From: SZUA-309 sp965232595
Lineage (GTDB): Bacteria > Pseudomonadota > Gammaproteobacteria > Pseudomonadales > Azotimanducaceae
Reading direction: 5' to 3'
NCBI GenBank assembly: GCA_965232595.1
Contig: OZ246983.1
Location: forward strand, 4,526,001-4,590,000
Length of the DNA: 64,000 nt
A program made the translations under genes and the position numbers. This document shows, piece by piece, positions 62,967 through 64,000 of the stretch (positions are counted from its first letter, which is position 1; each line of letters starts with the position of its first letter). The notes under the pieces are model-generated. The model was given only the letters and a program-made list of their open reading frames with translations, was not told where the DNA came from and ran no database searches.

Positions 62967-63317
62967 TTAGACCTTTTCTTTGATGCGGGCGGCCCGTCCG
63001 GAGCGCTCACGCAGGTAGTAAAGCTTGGCCTGGCGCACGTCGCCCCGGCGCTTCACCTCAATGCCGGCGATCAGCGGGCTGTGCGCCTGGAAGGTGCGCT
63101 CGACACCCACACCGTGGGAGATCTTGCGGACGGTGAACGCGGAGTTGAGGCCGCGGTTACGCTTGCCGATCACCACGCCTTCGAAAGCCTGCAGGCGCTC
63201 CCGATTTCCTTCCCGGACCTTCACCTGGACCACGACCGTATCACCCGGTCCGAACTGTGGAATGTCCGCCTTCTGCTGCTCGTTTTCCAACGCTTCGATG
63301 ATCTTGTTTCTGCGCAC
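62967..63317 (-). CDS. rplS: 50S ribosomal protein L19
   Basis: Large-subunit protein at the 30S/50S interface. The 116-aa product matches the family throughout (FGPGDTVVVQVKVREGNRERLQ, GVVIGKRNRGLNSAFTVRK, GVGVERTFQAHSPLI). It starts at GTG 63317, 28 bases after trmD, the standard trmD-rplS order. It is the last gene before the transcript-ending hairpin. Confidence 0.98.
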   Translation of the reverse strand: MRRNKIIEALENEQQKADIPQFGPGDTVVVQVKVREGNRERLQAFEGVVIGKRNRGLNSAFTVRKISHGVGVERTFQAHSPLIAGIEVKRRGDVRQAKLYYLRERSGRAARIKEKV

Positions 63318-63345
63318 GACTCTTCCTCAGTCACTCAATTCTTGT

Positions 63346-64000
63346 CTAGTTCTCGGCTCTGACCTCTGCAGCCAGCCCTTCAGCGAAGAGCTCCGCCAGC
63401 AGTTCCCGCTCCAACGCGCCGAGCGGTCTGGCCGTCAGCAGATCGGGCCTGGCGAGCCAGGTCGACCGCAATGCCTGCTTCAGGCGCCAACGCCTGATGG
63501 CCGCGTGGTCCCCGCTGGTCAGCACCGCCGGTACCTGCCGCGACCCGGCAATTTCAGGGCGCGTATAGTGCGGGTAATCGAGCAAACCATCAAGGTGCGA
63601 TTCCTCTACCGCGGACGCCGAATTTCCCAGCGTTCCGGGCAGATGACGCGCTACCGCGTCCATCACCACCATGGCGGCCAGCTCACCACCACTGAGCACG
63701 TAATCGCCGATGGACACTACCTGGTCCACCGTGTCGACGACGCGCTCGTCGATGCCTTCATAGCGACCGCTCAGCAGTATGAGCCCAGGCCGCTCGGCAA
63801 AATTCTTTACCATCTGCTGGTCCAACTGCTCTCCCTGCGGAGAGAGATAGACCACCGGCGCCTCGATGCCCCGGCTGCTTGCGGCCGCTTTCGCTTCCGC
63901 GATGGCAGCGAGCACGGGCGCCACCATCATCACCATCCCGGGACCGCCGCCGTAGGGGCGATCGTCCACCGTCTGGTGTCGGTCCGCCGTGTGCGACCTG
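63346..64000 (-). CDS. trmD: tRNA (guanine37-N1)-methyltransferase, C-terminal part (runs off right edge)
   Basis: SPOUT methyltransferase that makes m1G37 and prevents frameshifting. Beyond the GTG at 63969 the frame continues to the window edge as RSHTADRHQTVDDRPYGGGPGM, which is the normal internal sequence of TrmD, so the start is outside the window and that GTG is internal. The knot motifs LLSGRYEGIDERV and SIGDYVLSGGE are present, and the C-terminal domain is complete. Confidence 0.95.
   Translation of the reverse strand, partial: RSHTADRHQTVDDRPYGGGPGMVMMVAPVLAAIAEAKAAASSRGIEAPVVYLSPQGEQLDQQMVKNFAERPGLILLSGRYEGIDERVVDTVDQVVSIGDYVLSGGELAAMVVMDAVARHLPGTLGNSASAVEESHLDGLLDYPHYTRPEIAGSRQVPAVLTSGDHAAIRRWRLKQALRSTWLARPDLLTARPLGALERELLAELFAEGLAAEVRAEN

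Overview
This window is conserved core chromosome from a GC-rich gammaproteobacterium. The gene order points to the Pseudomonas/Cellvibrio side of the class: the block rpoE(algU)-rseA(mucA)-rseB(mucB)-rseC(mucC)-mucD-lepA-lepB-rnc-era-recO, with nadB divergent from rpoE, the order rplS-xerD-dsbC-hom-recJ-prfB-lysS, and an AlgP-like Lys/Ala repeat protein. I see no insertion sequence, prophage, CRISPR array, tRNA or rRNA. Coding density is very high, and the only gene-free stretch over 300 bases is 62441-62966. The genus cannot be named from the sequence.

Layout. (1) 1-17381, all minus strand: rpsB-tsf-pyrH-frr-uppS-cdsA-rseP-bamA-ompH-lpxD-fabZ-lpxA-lpxB-rnhB-dnaE-tilS (tilS runs off the left edge). 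This is the classic translation, isoprenoid carrier, outer-membrane assembly and lipid A block, but dxr (between uppS and rseP in many relatives) and accA (between dnaE and tilS) are absent. (2) 17669-30694, plus strand: map, glnD, the lysine/peptidoglycan genes dapC-dapD-dapE, a detached type II secretion group gspN-gspC-gspD, and plsB. (3) 30691-33936: rsmJ and tsaB (minus), moeA (plus, with a puzzling start) and the histone H1-like gene (minus). (4) 34118-47960, minus strand: adk, relA, rlmD, recO, era, rnc, a DUF4845 gene, lepB, lepA, mucD, rseC, rseB, rseA, rpoE. This couples ribosome maturation, secretion and the envelope-stress sigma system. (5) 48130-54101: nadB (plus), ygfX-sdhE (minus), ygfZ (plus) and a three-gene valine-catabolism operon (minus). 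(6) 54182-64000, minus strand: ung, lysS, prfB (with the programmed +1 frameshift), recJ, hom, dsbC, xerD, then rplS and trmD (trmD runs off the right edge).

The most interesting non-protein signal is in the gap between xerD and rplS. There a near-consensus sigma-54 promoter on the plus strand (-24 GG and -12 GC, 12 bases apart) is followed by about 250 bases with several perfect stem-loops: a GAAA-capped hairpin, an 8-bp stem, a 14-bp stem with a 31-base loop, and a final 9-bp GC hairpin. The loops and linkers are C/U-rich, include a CCUCCUU anti-Shine-Dalgarno sequence, and carry an exact 11-base repeat. I propose a sigma-54-dependent small regulatory RNA that I cannot assign to a known family.

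Other points of note: structured leaders before rpsB and hom, a long Ala/Glu tail on ribosomal protein S2, a possible sigma-E autoregulatory promoter before rpoE, and a moeA whose conserved N-terminus extends past any ATG, GTG or TTG codon.
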